A model generated the notes under the pieces. The model was not told where the DNA came from, made no database searches, and saw only the letters and a list, made by a program, of their open reading frames with translations. Below are positions 45,779 to 57,900 of a DNA stretch of 64,000 bases, one piece after another. The DNA is taken from assembly GCA_003952965.2 (NCBI GenBank), contig CM025851.1:8039647-8103646 (forward strand), given 5' to 3'. The DNA comes from Morella rubra. Lineage: Eukaryota; Streptophyta; Magnoliopsida; Fagales; Myricaceae. Position 1 is the first letter of the stretch. Every line of letters starts with the position of its first letter. A program made the translations under genes and the position numbers.

Positions 45779-48244
45779 TCACTGACGCTTTGGATCTTCC
45801 AGTTTTAGATCTTCAGGCTTGTAGTCCTCAATCAATGCCTGTATAATAAGTGAAGCATCAGAAGTCCTTCCTCCAGGTACATATTGGTTAAGTTTAAGTG
45901 AGTATTTGGCAGCAGTTTGGAGCTCCTTTTCATTCAAATTACATGAGATAATGTTCTTCCATTCCTTTGATCTTCCTTCCAAGCAAATACCATGTAACAG
46001 GGCAGCAAAAGAAACAGAATCTAAAAGGAAGCCCCTACTGATCCTCTTATCACTTAACTGTGAAGCGGTTTTAGCCATCCCATGTTGGCAAAGGCAAATG
46101 ATAATGGAATTATATGCTGCAGTCAATTGGATCCATCCATCTGACGTCATCATTCCGAAAAAATCCAGAAACATAGACCTATCTTTCTCCTGAAGCTCAT
46201 TGCTTCCCATAGGAATTGCACTGGGCGCAGTATTTACAAACCCATTTACAAGATAATTAAAAGTAACATCATTAGGAATGCACTTGCTCTTCAGCATCAG
46301 TTCGAAAAAGGAGGCTGCTCTTGCAAGTTTACACGCTTTACAAAAGCTTCCAATAAGTACACTGTATGTGACAACATTTGGCTCCAAACCACAGGACTGC
46401 ATCTCTCTGAAAGTTTTCTCAGCTCTTGTGGAATCTCCAATACGGCAAAACCCATTAATGAGGGAGGTGTATGTGACCACATTTGGCTTGCATCTCTGTT
46501 TCACCATCAGCCCAAAAACCTTTAGTGCACCATCCAAGTCATGCTGCTTTATGTACCCATCAATAAGTGTGGTATAAGTAAAGACATCTGGAGCATGATG
46601 CCTTTTCCTCATACTAGCAATACATGAGAATGCGTCCTTCATCATACCAAATTTGCAGAAGCCTTTAATCATGGCATTGTACCCCACAACACCAGGGTCT
46701 GTACCCTTTTCAATCACAAACTCAAAGAGTTTCTTTGCCTCCTCGATGTCACCATTTCTGATGAATCCATCCACCATAGTGGCATAGACAAATTCATCAG
46801 GTTCCAAATTTTGGTCAAGCATCTCGACAAGCAGGAGCTTGGCAGCAGGAAGCCTCCCTTTCTTGCATAATCCACTCATTAAAACATTGAAAATAGGAGC
46901 ATCAGGCAACACTCCCCTTTCCATCATTTTGTCCCACATGGTAGATGCAACATCAACTTCCCCTGCAATAACGAGTCCATGGATGAGAGCTCCATAAGAA
47001 ACCAAATCAGGTTTTTGTCCTCCTTCTATCATCTTAATAAGCAAGTCTGAGGCCCTAAAGTATTCCCCTTGTCTGCAATAGACTTGTATAATAGGAGTGT
47101 AAGTGAACTTGTTTGGAATTAATCCCCTTTGCAATGCCTGCTGCAGAAGTTGAACAGCTTCCTTAACCTCCCCTTCCCTGCATGAACCATTAATCAGTAT
47201 ATTGTAGGTTATGATGTCTGGCTCACAACCACTCTCAATCATTCTCCTCATTATCTTCACCCCTTCAACTGCACGACCAATCTTATATTGAGCATCAATT
47301 ATATTGTTATATACTTGAACATTAAGATTCAAACCCCTCTCCTTCATTTCCACCAAAAGTCGATCGATAGCTTCAAAGTTCCCTTCCTTGCAAAACCCCT
47401 TTATCATAGCCCCATAAGTCTCCAATGCAGGCAAGAATCCCTTCAATTTCAACTCCTTAAAAAGCCCATAGGCACTTTCAAGATCACCTATTCTGCAATA
47501 CCCATCTATAAGCGTATTGTAAAATACAACATGTGGTATGCAACCCTTACCCCACCTACTTTCAATCATCTTCCTACCTTCCTTGACCTTCCCTTCTTTA
47601 CACAAACACCTAACCATAATACAAGTACTATAATTATCCACACAAGAATTGTCACGCATTTCATCATACACCCGGAACGCGATTTCAATTCTCTGATTCT
47701 TCACAAGAACGTCAAGCAACGAATTACATGCGACGACACTCGGAACGCCCTTATGCGCGTCACCCACCATATAATATAATTCAAGAGCCTTATCTACAAA
47801 CCCAGAATCCGCATACGCTTGAACTAAAGCGCTTAATGCTTCGCTGGTCGGCTTCAGTTCTTCAAGTTTCATACTGTTCAATACCAATTCAATCTCAGAA
47901 AACACTTTAAACTTCGCCAAAAGCTTCAAAAGCGAAGAATATGCAGACCCATCTAGCGAACAATTATACGGTGGCTTCGAGGCCCAATCGAAGAACTTTA
48001 AACCCAATTCTACGTCGTATATTCGATCTAAAACGTGATGGGCAATGTCCGAAACAAGGACTTCGGATTCGGCGAAGCGGGTTTCAAGGGCCTGCTCCCA
48101 TTTGTCACTGTTTTTCAGGATATGGAGGCTATCTTGGACTATTTTGATGTGGGACCTGAAGGGAAAGGGCACAGAAGCAGCAGAAGAAGAAGTGGGTTTC
48201 GGGTTGTGAAGAGGTTTGATGCGCGAGAGAACTGTTTTAGACAT
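45779..48244 (-). CDS. PPR protein, P class, similar to At1g52620 (copy B)
   Basis: Same 821-codon single-exon gene as at 41474-43939, with identical translation. This copy keeps the original upstream DNA (beyond 48605), so if the duplication is real it is the likelier to have the ancestral promoter. Function and features as for copy A. Confidence 0.93.
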   Translation of the reverse strand: MSKTVLSRIKPLHNPKPTSSSAASVPFPFRSHIKIVQDSLHILKNSDKWEQALETRFAESEVLVSDIAHHVLDRIYDVELGLKFFDWASKPPYNCSLDGSAYSSLLKLLAKFKVFSEIELVLNSMKLEELKPTSEALSALVQAYADSGFVDKALELYYMVGDAHKGVPSVVACNSLLDVLVKNQRIEIAFRVYDEMRDNSCVDNYSTCIMVRCLCKEGKVKEGRKMIESRWGKGCIPHVVFYNTLIDGYCRIGDLESAYGLFKELKLKGFLPALETYGAMIKGFCKEGNFEAIDRLLVEMKERGLNLNVQVYNNIIDAQYKIGRAVEGVKIMRRMIESGCEPDIITYNILINGSCREGEVKEAVQLLQQALQRGLIPNKFTYTPIIQVYCRQGEYFRASDLLIKMIEGGQKPDLVSYGALIHGLVIAGEVDVASTMWDKMMERGVLPDAPIFNVLMSGLCKKGRLPAAKLLLVEMLDQNLEPDEFVYATMVDGFIRNGDIEEAKKLFEFVIEKGTDPGVVGYNAMIKGFCKFGMMKDAFSCIASMRKRHHAPDVFTYTTLIDGYIKQHDLDGALKVFGLMVKQRCKPNVVTYTSLINGFCRIGDSTRAEKTFREMQSCGLEPNVVTYSVLIGSFCKACKLARAASFFELMLKSKCIPNDVTFNYLVNGFVNTAPSAIPMGSNELQEKDRSMFLDFFGMMTSDGWIQLTAAYNSIIICLCQHGMAKTASQLSDKRISRGFLLDSVSFAALLHGICLEGRSKEWKNIISCNLNEKELQTAAKYSLKLNQYVPGGRTSDASLIIQALIEDYKPEDLKLEDPKRQ

Positions 48245-48604
48245 GGCAGAGGAGCTGAGAGTGTGGGGGTTTGTTCATCACTGAGCTTAGGTTCTCGATG
48301 CTGTTCTTGGGAGAATGGTCACACTATACCCGCTGATTCTTTTCTATGCAAATGGCTGAGACTTGAGTGTTCTTTGTTCTGTTTTCCTGACTAAATTGAA
48401 AATGGCGAGAGTTCGCTTGGCGCGTTTTGCTCCAACAGTACATTAACATTGACGTTCATTTTTTCCTATGGTTTTTTAAAAAAGCCCGATGATATGACCT
48501 TTTGCTCTGATTTGTTGCTCGTTTTGGCAACGCAATATGCATTGTACTGGTTGTAATTCACTTCGCAAATTATATTTCTTATTTTGCTTAAATTATTATA
48601 ACGA

Positions 48605-51600
48605 ACAGTTTTAGTCCCATATAAATAATACGTGATTTTTTTTTACTTGAAAAGATAAATTTGACAAACTTAATTTTAAATGAGTCATTTTTTAATAAAA
48701 AAATTAATTAATTACATAATATTTTTTTATTTACAAATTGCTAGAAACACGGTAAAAAGTTAAAAAAGACTCAAACGAGGATAAAATTATCTTTGCACAT
48801 AAAGAAAAAATTATATGTCTGTTATATAATATAAAAGTGTTCAACATAATAACTTTAATCAGTTAAAGGATAAAATCGTAATGAGAAATATATTTTATAG
48901 AGGTAAGTTACAACAAGTTAAAGTTTGAGAGTATTTAAGAATCAAGTTGTAATTTGAAGAAAAATTGCAGGTAATCCGAAAAAACAATGCTGCATATCTC
49001 ATGTTATCAAACAACTACATTGGAAACGCAAAACCAATGCTAGGGCGCAACTGTGGAACTGCCGTTTTCTTGCCGATTGGATAGCCATCCATGCTGCTTA
49101 GAAAAAATAAAAATAAAAGAAGGGGAAAAAGAAGAAGAAGACGAAGATAGCCATCCATGCTATAATTTCTTGCTCAGCTATCCCTGGCTCATTACTGTTA
49201 ATTCTCTAACATTGACTGGTTGCATCATATATTTCAGAATAAGCAACAAGTCTTGAGAATTCCTAAATCAACTTTTTGGATTCCAAGATTCCAACTATGC
49301 ATCACATACAATCCAAACCACCGTGCCCTTCATTGGCAACTGAAAGTTCATTTACCAATGAAACTAGGCATTGCCTAATCTAAAAGTTGCAAGTATCAGA
49401 AAAAAGGGAGTTCGCAACAAGCTGTCTGAATAGAAATCCATAGTCAATGGACAAGACGACATCATTACATGTCTTTACTAAAGAGTGGCTCTGCAAAGCT
49501 AGCAACCCAGTAATTTAAAAGTACCATTGCTTCGGAAGGACATCTAGAAGTTAGTAATCATTTGTCAATAGGCGCGCAGAGAGAGAGAGCGAGAGAGAGA
49601 GTAAAAGGACCTGATGGAGTGCAACCCAAGTACATGGGAGCACAGAAAGGTCAATAATAGCCAATCAATCAGAGTACAAATATCCAAGTAACGCAAAAGG
49701 GAATAATCCCGTATCCAGTAGGAGTATTTCATCGACTGTCAAAGAAAGACAAGCTTCGGTCAAGGAACCAATAACTCGACTTCTTTGAATGTTCAATTGT
49801 TCCTTTCCTCCAAATGCACCATGTTAAGCACCATGGAACAACTTACCAGCTGGGCTTCTTGCCAAAACCCACACACCAGACAATTGTCCAACTTGATTAC
49901 AGATCGGGACAACACCCAGATCTATCCAATGTAATGAGAACTTCAGGATCCAAACTCCCTCACAATGAAGAGTGCAACAGAAGATCATCATGTATTCACA
50001 ATCCCTCTTCACATATTTCTGCAGTTCAAAATCAAATGACCCTCTTAATGAACTTTCAGCTCAGACAGATCCTGAAATCAATCAATGTAAAGCACCTATA
50101 CATAGTCTTCTATGATGCAGTTCCAACATAGGAAAATCAACTAATAAAGTATCCTTCAAGCAGGGGACATATGTTGCGCCAAAGATCAGGCTAAAGAAAA
50201 TGCACACAACAGAAATTGTATTGATGTTCCTCATTTTAACTTAACCATATCAATTTCTCAATTACTAGGCTTATACATTAGGCTGTGTCAAAGCTGTCAG
50301 AATCTTATCTTGTATGGAGGTATTTTGTTTGAGATGTTTACATGCTCGTATCATTAGTCCAGCTTCTGGGGACTTTGAAGCCCTGCCGTAGAAAGTCTCA
50401 TGATTCGTTAGGTTAGTGGCCAGAACCAGAAGGATGTATGTGTAGGAGTATTACAGGGTCTGTTGTGTACCTTTGGTATGTATCCATAGAGGTGAGGGTC
50501 AGCACTGTTAGCATTTAGATTGGTACACGCCACACGGGGGTTTCTATCCAGAGTTGGTTAATTATGTTTTAATAATTGGCTATGCTCATCCCCTGTTTAG
50601 GCGTTCTTGTGGGTCGATATCCGAATGTGATATTCTTAAGTTACTCTTTGTGAAAGATACGTGCTTAGGGATACCAGAGACATATTATCTGAATGGGCTA
50701 ATTTCTTGCACTTTTACAGATCCTTTGAAGGAAAGTCAAGAAAACTTTCCAAAGAGAGGTTAGAGGTGGCTATTATGCAGTTCTGTATTTCCAACAGCTT
50801 TCTGGTGTTTGTACATTCAAGATATTAAAGGGGACCACCTTCTTCATTTCATGACCCAGCTATGCTTTTTCTGATGTGCACTTGAACATTTTGTATATCA
50901 ATTTGTTAGTTTCTCAGATATTCAAAGCTACTATTATTTGCACGACAAGAACAAATCCTCAAACTTCAATGGTTTCGGTCCTTACTTCTGCTTCAATGAA
51001 AAGCAAAGGGGAAGATTATGGCCAACCAGGGCAGGCAAACTTCCCGAATATATTTGCACTTAAGCCACTTATCTTATCAGCTATTGCTTTGAACTCAGGT
51101 TACGCAGTTTCTAAACTGAATTACAAAACCTATAGCTATAGGTTTTTAAGTCAGAGTCGAACAATATTAACATTAAAATTTGTAATTGTCACTATCACTA
51201 CATGCCATCCCATTTCCATAAGCATGATTCTTGACAAATAACATTAAAAAGAAAGAAAACATAAGGGCAGCTACAGAAATGCTACTACAAGTTTCTGACG
51301 TAGATACAACAATATCCACCAAATTATTGAACCTAACAGCAAAAAGCAAGATACCTATTTACCCATTTTGGCGTATGAGTGATATCCAACAAGGATGCGT
51401 TTCCTTCTTTCACTGACCACTGTTGTTCACCGCCAAAGCTGAAAATGAACAAGAATGAGAATCTTACAAACTAACTACCATCAAAGATTAGATGGATATC
51501 TAACCATGCTGAATTCTTCTCTTTTCAAGTAATATATGGAATTGGAGAACTGCATAATACTGCATATAGACATACTCCATTTAATACTGCATATCAGACA

Positions 51601-52173
51601 AAAACTATAAACAAAGGATGTCATGAGTGTCGATATGATAGAATAATAGTATCTACCTTGACAGACAAGAACCCAGGGAAACATACAAGTGCTCCAGATA
51701 GAGTTTCAACTAAGATAGGAGTCAAGTCACTACGGTCCATTTAGCCATATCCGAACTCATGCAAACTCGCCACTCATCATAAAAGGACAGCAGCATTTGC
51801 AGCAAAAGAAAAAGCAAAGAGAAGAGACCAAACTTGAAAAAGGAATGAAATTTCAAGAGACTGCAGTTGATGTAGTACCCATGACACGTGCATGAGAAGG
51901 AGAGAGAGAGATTCGTCCGGCAAAGAACTTACACAGAACTTGGGTGACCACCACCGATTTAGAATTCTCATTTCATATTGAACTTTATTGAGGTGTTACA
52001 ACAAGTCAACGGAAGTAAACAGCACGTGCCTTTGGCTTGATATGAATCCATTTAAAATTAATTAGCTTTGCAAATTTACAAATGAATTGTGTAAAAGAAA
52101 AGAATACCAGTGCCTGATGAGCCTTTGCCTGTTACATTAATCAAACTAGTACTGGCTTCCAGAACATCTTTCT
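48605..52173. other. Intergenic region between PPR genes
   Basis: About 3.5 kb without a supported gene. AT-rich near 48.6-49 kb; a (GA)n tract at about 49577-49602 and a shorter one near 51899. The part near 51,900-52,170 is probably 3' UTR of the next PPR gene. Open frames on the plus strand near 49.8-51.4 kb have no family features. Confidence 0.45.
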
Positions 52174-53373
52174 TCAATTCTTGAACAGTATGGACTTTAA
52201 AGAACTCAATTGGCTTGAAGGAAAAGGAGGGACCCTACTCTGAGCCAATGTGAGAATGAACTTGGCCTTCCCAAGCTGCTCATTCTTCTTAAGGCCTTCA
52301 AGCAACGTACGAATGGTATCAATATTTGGAAACCAATTCTTTCCCATGCAGTCCTTACACATTGTGTATGCCAAATCAAAATCCCCTCCCTTACAGAGAT
52401 AATGAATCATGGTCTGATAAATTTTAATATTGGGTTTGTACCCCTTGGCGTGTACGGCAGAATAAACCTTTTTGGCCATGTCAATATACCCAGCCTGGCA
52501 AAACCCTTTGATCACCAAATTATAGGTAACCTCATCAGGTGTAATCCCAAGCTTCTGCATCATATCCATTAAACTATTGGCTTGCCATGCTCGTCTCCTA
52601 TTAACCAAATACTGAATCCTAACATTAAAAGTTGCGATATTTGGTAAACACCCCTTTATCACCATTAGATTCCACAATCCATTGCCAATCTCTGACCTGT
52701 TGTCCTTATAAAATGCTGAAATAAGGGTTGTGTATGTAATCACATCAGGCTTTATTCCCAACTTGTCCATCTCGACCATGATTAAATACGCTTTATCCAG
52801 AAAAGACATTTCACAAAAAGCCTTAATAACAATATTTATTGAAAAGATGTCCAATTCAATACAATACCGTGTGGGAGCATCGTTAAGAAATTCCTCAATT
52901 GCTCCTAAATCAAATGTTTTCGTCAAAACCTTAAGGGCAGCATTGAACGATTTAACAGTCCTCCGACACCCAAACAAATGCATATCATAAAACGTTTCCA
53001 TGGCATGCTGAGTCATTCCAGCCTTACCATACAACATTATGATCCTCACAATGAACCCTTCGCGCCGACCCTGTGGAAGAGACTTCTGATGCTCAAGCAA
53101 ATGTTCAATGTAATCAAAGCGGCCGGCTCCAGCTAGCCTAGACACCGTGTCTTCAAATGCAAACCGGTTTTCAATGACAAGCCGGTTGTGTGCATTGGCC
53201 TTAAATAAATGGTACAGCTTCTCAGGGTCTCGCTCGCTCTTCAGCTTCACGAGAGCAGGTTCTTCTAATGGTTTTGGGTCTCGAATGCAATGTGATACAA
53301 CTGCAGTACCTTCAGTTGATGCAACTGCGGCAACGGCGTGACAGAATCTGCGACCGGATCGCAGAGAGAGCAT
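52174..53373 (-). CDS. PPR protein, short P class, similar to At1g80150
   Basis: Single-exon gene of 399 codons from ATG 53373. The N-terminus (MLSLRSGRRFCHAVAAVAST) is Arg/Ser/Ala-rich like a mitochondrial presequence. PPR motifs start near residue 110, e.g. FNAALKVLTKTFDLGAIEEF, INIVIKAFCEMSFLDKAYLI and YNLVIKGFCQAGYIDMAKKV, and continue to about residue 370. The size and N-terminus match recalled At1g80150 (397 residues). No E or DYW domain. Like the other PPR genes here it has no coding intron. Confidence 0.92.
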   Translation of the reverse strand: MLSLRSGRRFCHAVAAVASTEGTAVVSHCIRDPKPLEEPALVKLKSERDPEKLYHLFKANAHNRLVIENRFAFEDTVSRLAGAGRFDYIEHLLEHQKSLPQGRREGFIVRIIMLYGKAGMTQHAMETFYDMHLFGCRRTVKSFNAALKVLTKTFDLGAIEEFLNDAPTRYCIELDIFSINIVIKAFCEMSFLDKAYLIMVEMDKLGIKPDVITYTTLISAFYKDNRSEIGNGLWNLMVIKGCLPNIATFNVRIQYLVNRRRAWQANSLMDMMQKLGITPDEVTYNLVIKGFCQAGYIDMAKKVYSAVHAKGYKPNIKIYQTMIHYLCKGGDFDLAYTMCKDCMGKNWFPNIDTIRTLLEGLKKNEQLGKAKFILTLAQSRVPPFPSSQLSSLKSILFKN

Positions 53374-54937
53374 GTTCCAGAAACCTCCTTAGATTGGAAC
53401 ATACCCATCCATCAAAATCCAGATTCTATGCAGTAATCTAGGAAGATATCCAACACCCACATGAGAAATTGGAAATCCCAGAATCATTACCTCCAAAAAA
53501 GATATAATGTATCATGGTTCTGCTCAAATTGAAACATGCCCAGATGCTGAAATCAAGATTCCAGCCTCTAAATTGAGAAAATACTCAGCACCGATGCAAG
53601 AAATTGAAGAACAAGAAACGTAAACAGCCAAAAACGAAAGAATACGAAGCTAATATCGGATCAAAGTATCAATAGGATAAGGAATACAGCTATAGTATTT
53701 GGGATGGATATTGCCGGATTGGGGCAGAAAAGGAACGATGGAGACTCTAGAGAAGAGTTTCGAACAGGGAACTAAAGTTGCAAGGAGACAAGTGACGCCG
53801 ATTGAAACGAGGTGGATGCGAAAGGGAGCTCATTTGGTCGGAGTTTTGACAGTTTGCTGCTGTGGAAGGGTTTTGGGGTTTAGGTTTTTGGTTTTTGGTT
53901 TGGTGGGTCTGGGAAGTCCGTTGTGTTAAGGAGGGGCTTATGGGAAGGACGTGGATCGCTGGAGTCTGGACTTGAAAATCCTTCTTTTGCCCTATTTTCT
54001 TTTTGTCAACTTGTCATGGCCTCCTTATCAAGAAATTAATTTAAAAAAAGCTTGTTGTGCCCTAAGATTATTAGATGTTATTTACTATTTTCCTTTTATT
54101 TGACAAAATTCCAAAGTAATTAGTAATCTCAACGTAGATGTGCTTATTCCAAAAGAAGAAGGTTCTCTCAATTAAAATATCTTATTTACCAATTAATTTT
54201 TAGTGTTAGTATATTTTTTAATCAAATTGTGCATATTTTTTAGCTTGAATCGAAGATTAACCTTTTCATTATGATGCTTTTTTTTTCCCCCCAAGCTTTC
54301 ATTATGATGCCTTAATCCAACAAGTTGCTAGCAGTAGCATCGCCCCCAGGTTTTTCTTCCTTCCAGTAGTCCAAGTTTAGTGCTTATTTTATAGAATTGG
54401 TTAGTAAATAGGATCATCTCATACACAAATCCTCAATATTTGTATCTCTCTCAGGCAACAAAAAACTCATAACTCATTCCATATAAAATCTCCAACGCTC
54501 TCTTTGAGTCTCAGAAATTAGAATAGCAGGATACTGCAATCTTCTCAAAAGACTTCCAGTCTTCCATAACCGAGAAAATATGTATTCACGTTACTGACAC
54601 GATAGACTAGTTTGCTTTCTTTCCATGAGGTACTGCTGATTGTAGACACTACCTTCTGCAGCGTCCCGCCAGGGGGGGAGAGTAGAAAAGGTAATCTTTT
54701 ACCTCTTTTCTTCTTGGTTTAGAGAAAGGGCAATCGGATTATCAAGAACATCGCTAAACTAAAACAAAACAAGTGCCACATGTTTCACGTGAAGATTTAG
54801 ATAAGAGTCAAGAAACTCGAACCAGCTATTCTGGTTCAATTTTTCATTAAAGTTTAACTTATCCCGCACATTCAAGAAGAGTATCGCAGATGCTAAACAG
54901 TTTCGAAATCTCCCACAACATGTATTCGCTTCATTCC
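53374..54937. other. Intergenic DNA
   Basis: Upstream DNA of the 399-codon PPR gene and 3' flank of SEC11. A 76-codon plus-strand frame at 53699 has no recognisable domain. Otherwise AT-rich; tttcattatgatgc is repeated near 54266 and 54297. Confidence 0.45.
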
Positions 54938-57900
54938 TCAATCTTTCGATGTAATAACGAGCAATCCCAACGCACCAATAAGAATATACTGCAAGAGAAA
55001 AAATGGGACAAATTACTTCTCATACAAATTCATTGCTTCGCAGTTTCGGGATTCTAGAGTTTAAACAATTGACACACGCGCAGCAAATCAATAATTCGAG
55101 CCTCAGGTATATTGGTATTCTTGAGGTAAAACTCAAAAAAACATGCCACTATGGACAAAGATCACCTAGGTAACTTTGATCAGATGCTGACCAAAAGGAA
55201 GTAAAACTGCTTAACTGCACAGTCCTGTACAGATGGAAAATAAAAATAAAAACCAGCGTCTCAGGATCAAACCTTGATAATGGGCTTTTCAGTCATGATA
55301 ATTGTCACCCAGCCAACATAAGGTAGGAACCTGCCAGTAGCAGAAATGAAAGCAGTATGAAGATCTATTTAAAACATTGGCGGGGAGAAAGCTGAAGTAA
55401 AATCTTTTTTGTTACTGCCTTGGAGGATGCACATTGGTTAAAAGAATAACAATATGGGTTCGGAAAGCTGGAAGCTATCTGGGCCTTGGACAACTTCAGA
55501 AACCTCACATCACCAACCAATAAGGGGGTACCTTGCTCATCCATCATTGCAAAATAGTTTTAGTGATGATAGATATGTCACCAGAAGGTCCATAGAATTG
55601 GGCTCAGGACATATTCCACATGAATCTATACGTTTCTAGCAGCATTTAGTAGATCCCATATTTCCTTGCACTTGCAGATCAATTATGTTTTGATTAAACT
55701 CTGATATTTTAGCATTTAACACCAGATTTTGCAATATTCATTCTCTGAAGTCCATTACAAGGAAGTGATCCTGCACTTGGGTGTTCTTTAGATGACGATT
55801 TTTGCAGCAAAAACACATACTACAATAATTAAACTATGCGGTAATTCTGGAACAGTGAAACATCCAATGTGCAATAGAATTGTAATTTCCCTCCAGAAAA
55901 ATACTGTTCTTAGCAAGGCTGCACAAGAGATTTACATGCCAATATAATTCAAGTCTAACCCAAGAATGTACAAATAATAACATTGAAGACAAAAATTATT
56001 GCTAGAGTTCTTACCCCACAGCTCTGCCCATTATGTGGTGCCGTTGAAGCCAGAGCTGACCATGAGCATACAGAAGCCTGTCATCCCCATAATTATTATC
56101 CCCTGAGATAGACATCAATTCATTTTTTTTTATCATTAAGATAGACATCAATTCATAAAAGGAAAGAACGTTACAGTAACAGCAGGTGACCAACAAAATA
56201 TATGTGGTGAATCTCATAATCTCATTACGGAACACGTTCAAATACAGCAGATGGAGAAAAGCGAAAGCAAGAACATGAAAATGACATTTATGACAAAACA
56301 CTAGAATAATGATGCACAACCAACTCCAGAAGTAACCAGTGAACAAACAAACTATACACTTTTCCAAAAGCCAGCACCTTTTGTGAGTACGTCAACCTCG
56401 CCAGTATCTTGCCGTTCATGGACCTGCAAAAGACAATTAACTATTAAGACTCACTAACCAATACAGTTGTTAATCAATCTTACCTAAGAAAAGGCTTAAA
56501 CTCAGTAACGGTTAAAATATGGAAAATGCCTCTGAATCTGACTTTTGGCATTAAATGGAAAGAAAGGGAAAGACTGGCTCTTTGGACCAAAAAGTGGGGA
56601 TATCTTCACTTGAACCTAGAGTTAGACGTGGTAAAACACGTTTTCACAGGGCACCGCAACTATGTAGCTGACCCTTACAGTAAACAACGAAATTCTACTG
56701 TTTATTCTAATGCCTAGATGGTGATCAAAACCATCTGATACTTGCCTACATTGATTCAAAATATTCTTGCCAAATTAAGCACATCATAAATGCCCATTAA
56801 GTATCAACATCCACAGGGGCAAGTTGTAGGTACAAGAACACGAGCATACAATTGCACACTTCAGTTGGCTAGAATCTAATACACTGATGTAATAGTCTAA
56901 GAAGTGAGCATGAAGAACAGTGTTGCATGTCAGAGTCCAAGTTTATGTTCAGTGGTACACATCGACGATTACACACTACAACGGAAACAAATGAGCTTCA
57001 GAATAACTTTCATAATAACAGTGCAAACAGCTTCAACCAAGTTAATAGAAGCACCAATATTCCACAGAAATATAATGCATTGTTTACCTTAATTACACGA
57101 TGTACAATTGGAATCTCACGACCCTGAACAGATAAATGTATGAAAAATGAAATATTAGTACAGAGAAGAAAGGGGGAGAGAAGGAGAATTGAAGAACATG
57201 AAAGCATTAGAAACCCCAATCTGTTGCATCCAGGAAACTCCCAGCATCAGTTTCCTTTACCATAGCCCAACATGTGTTGTAACATAAGACAGCCATAAAC
57301 TCTATAATACCAAGGTCGTCCTATGCACCTAATCAACTACTTTGCTAGCAAGCCTCCTGTCTCATCCATTAAACCATTGGTTAGCATGCAATAAAGTGAT
57401 TGTGTAAATAAACCACTGTGCTCTAGAGATGTTCACATTCTCTCATACACGAACATGGGCCACAAAAGTAAATATTGCTTAAGTGATTTTCTACAAGCAT
57501 GGAATGCCTGGAGTTCATTGACTTTACAGACTTGAACACCAGAAGTTCTTCATCTAGAATGCAGTCCCAAACATATGCGATAAACTATGTGCTTCATTTG
57601 GTGACATATATTCCACAAATTACCCATTGCTAGGTTAGTGTTACCCACAGATTGAATAACACCATTAGATACATGATTTCTTATCCCTCGTAGAAGATAT
57701 GCACCCTTTAAGCTGCTTGATATGATCCTTTTATTTATTGGATGCCTCTACTGCTATCAACATGACAGGGGGACGTAGAATGATAACCCAATAGCCCACT
57801 AACTATTTACTTTCTGAACAAAGCAATTATGCAAAATGGAGATGGTTCCAATCCAGCATGTTCACTGGAAGAAGTCCATCGACAACTGTGCATAAAAAAT

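Larger units (their letters stand above)
39998..48604. repeat. Perfect 4,302-bp tandem duplication carrying a PPR gene
   Basis: Copy A is 39998-44299 and copy B 44303-48604, separated by the three bases tat. Every position compared is offset by exactly 4,305 and no difference was found; every open frame recurs with identical translation. The unit starts in the 3' flank of the O-FucT gene and ends in the PPR gene's upstream DNA (ttattataacga). Confidence 0.9.

Noticed and set aside
53699..53929. 76-codon plus-strand frame upstream of the 399-codon PPR gene
   Set aside because: Low complexity end, no family and lies in the likely 5' UTR/promoter of the opposite gene.
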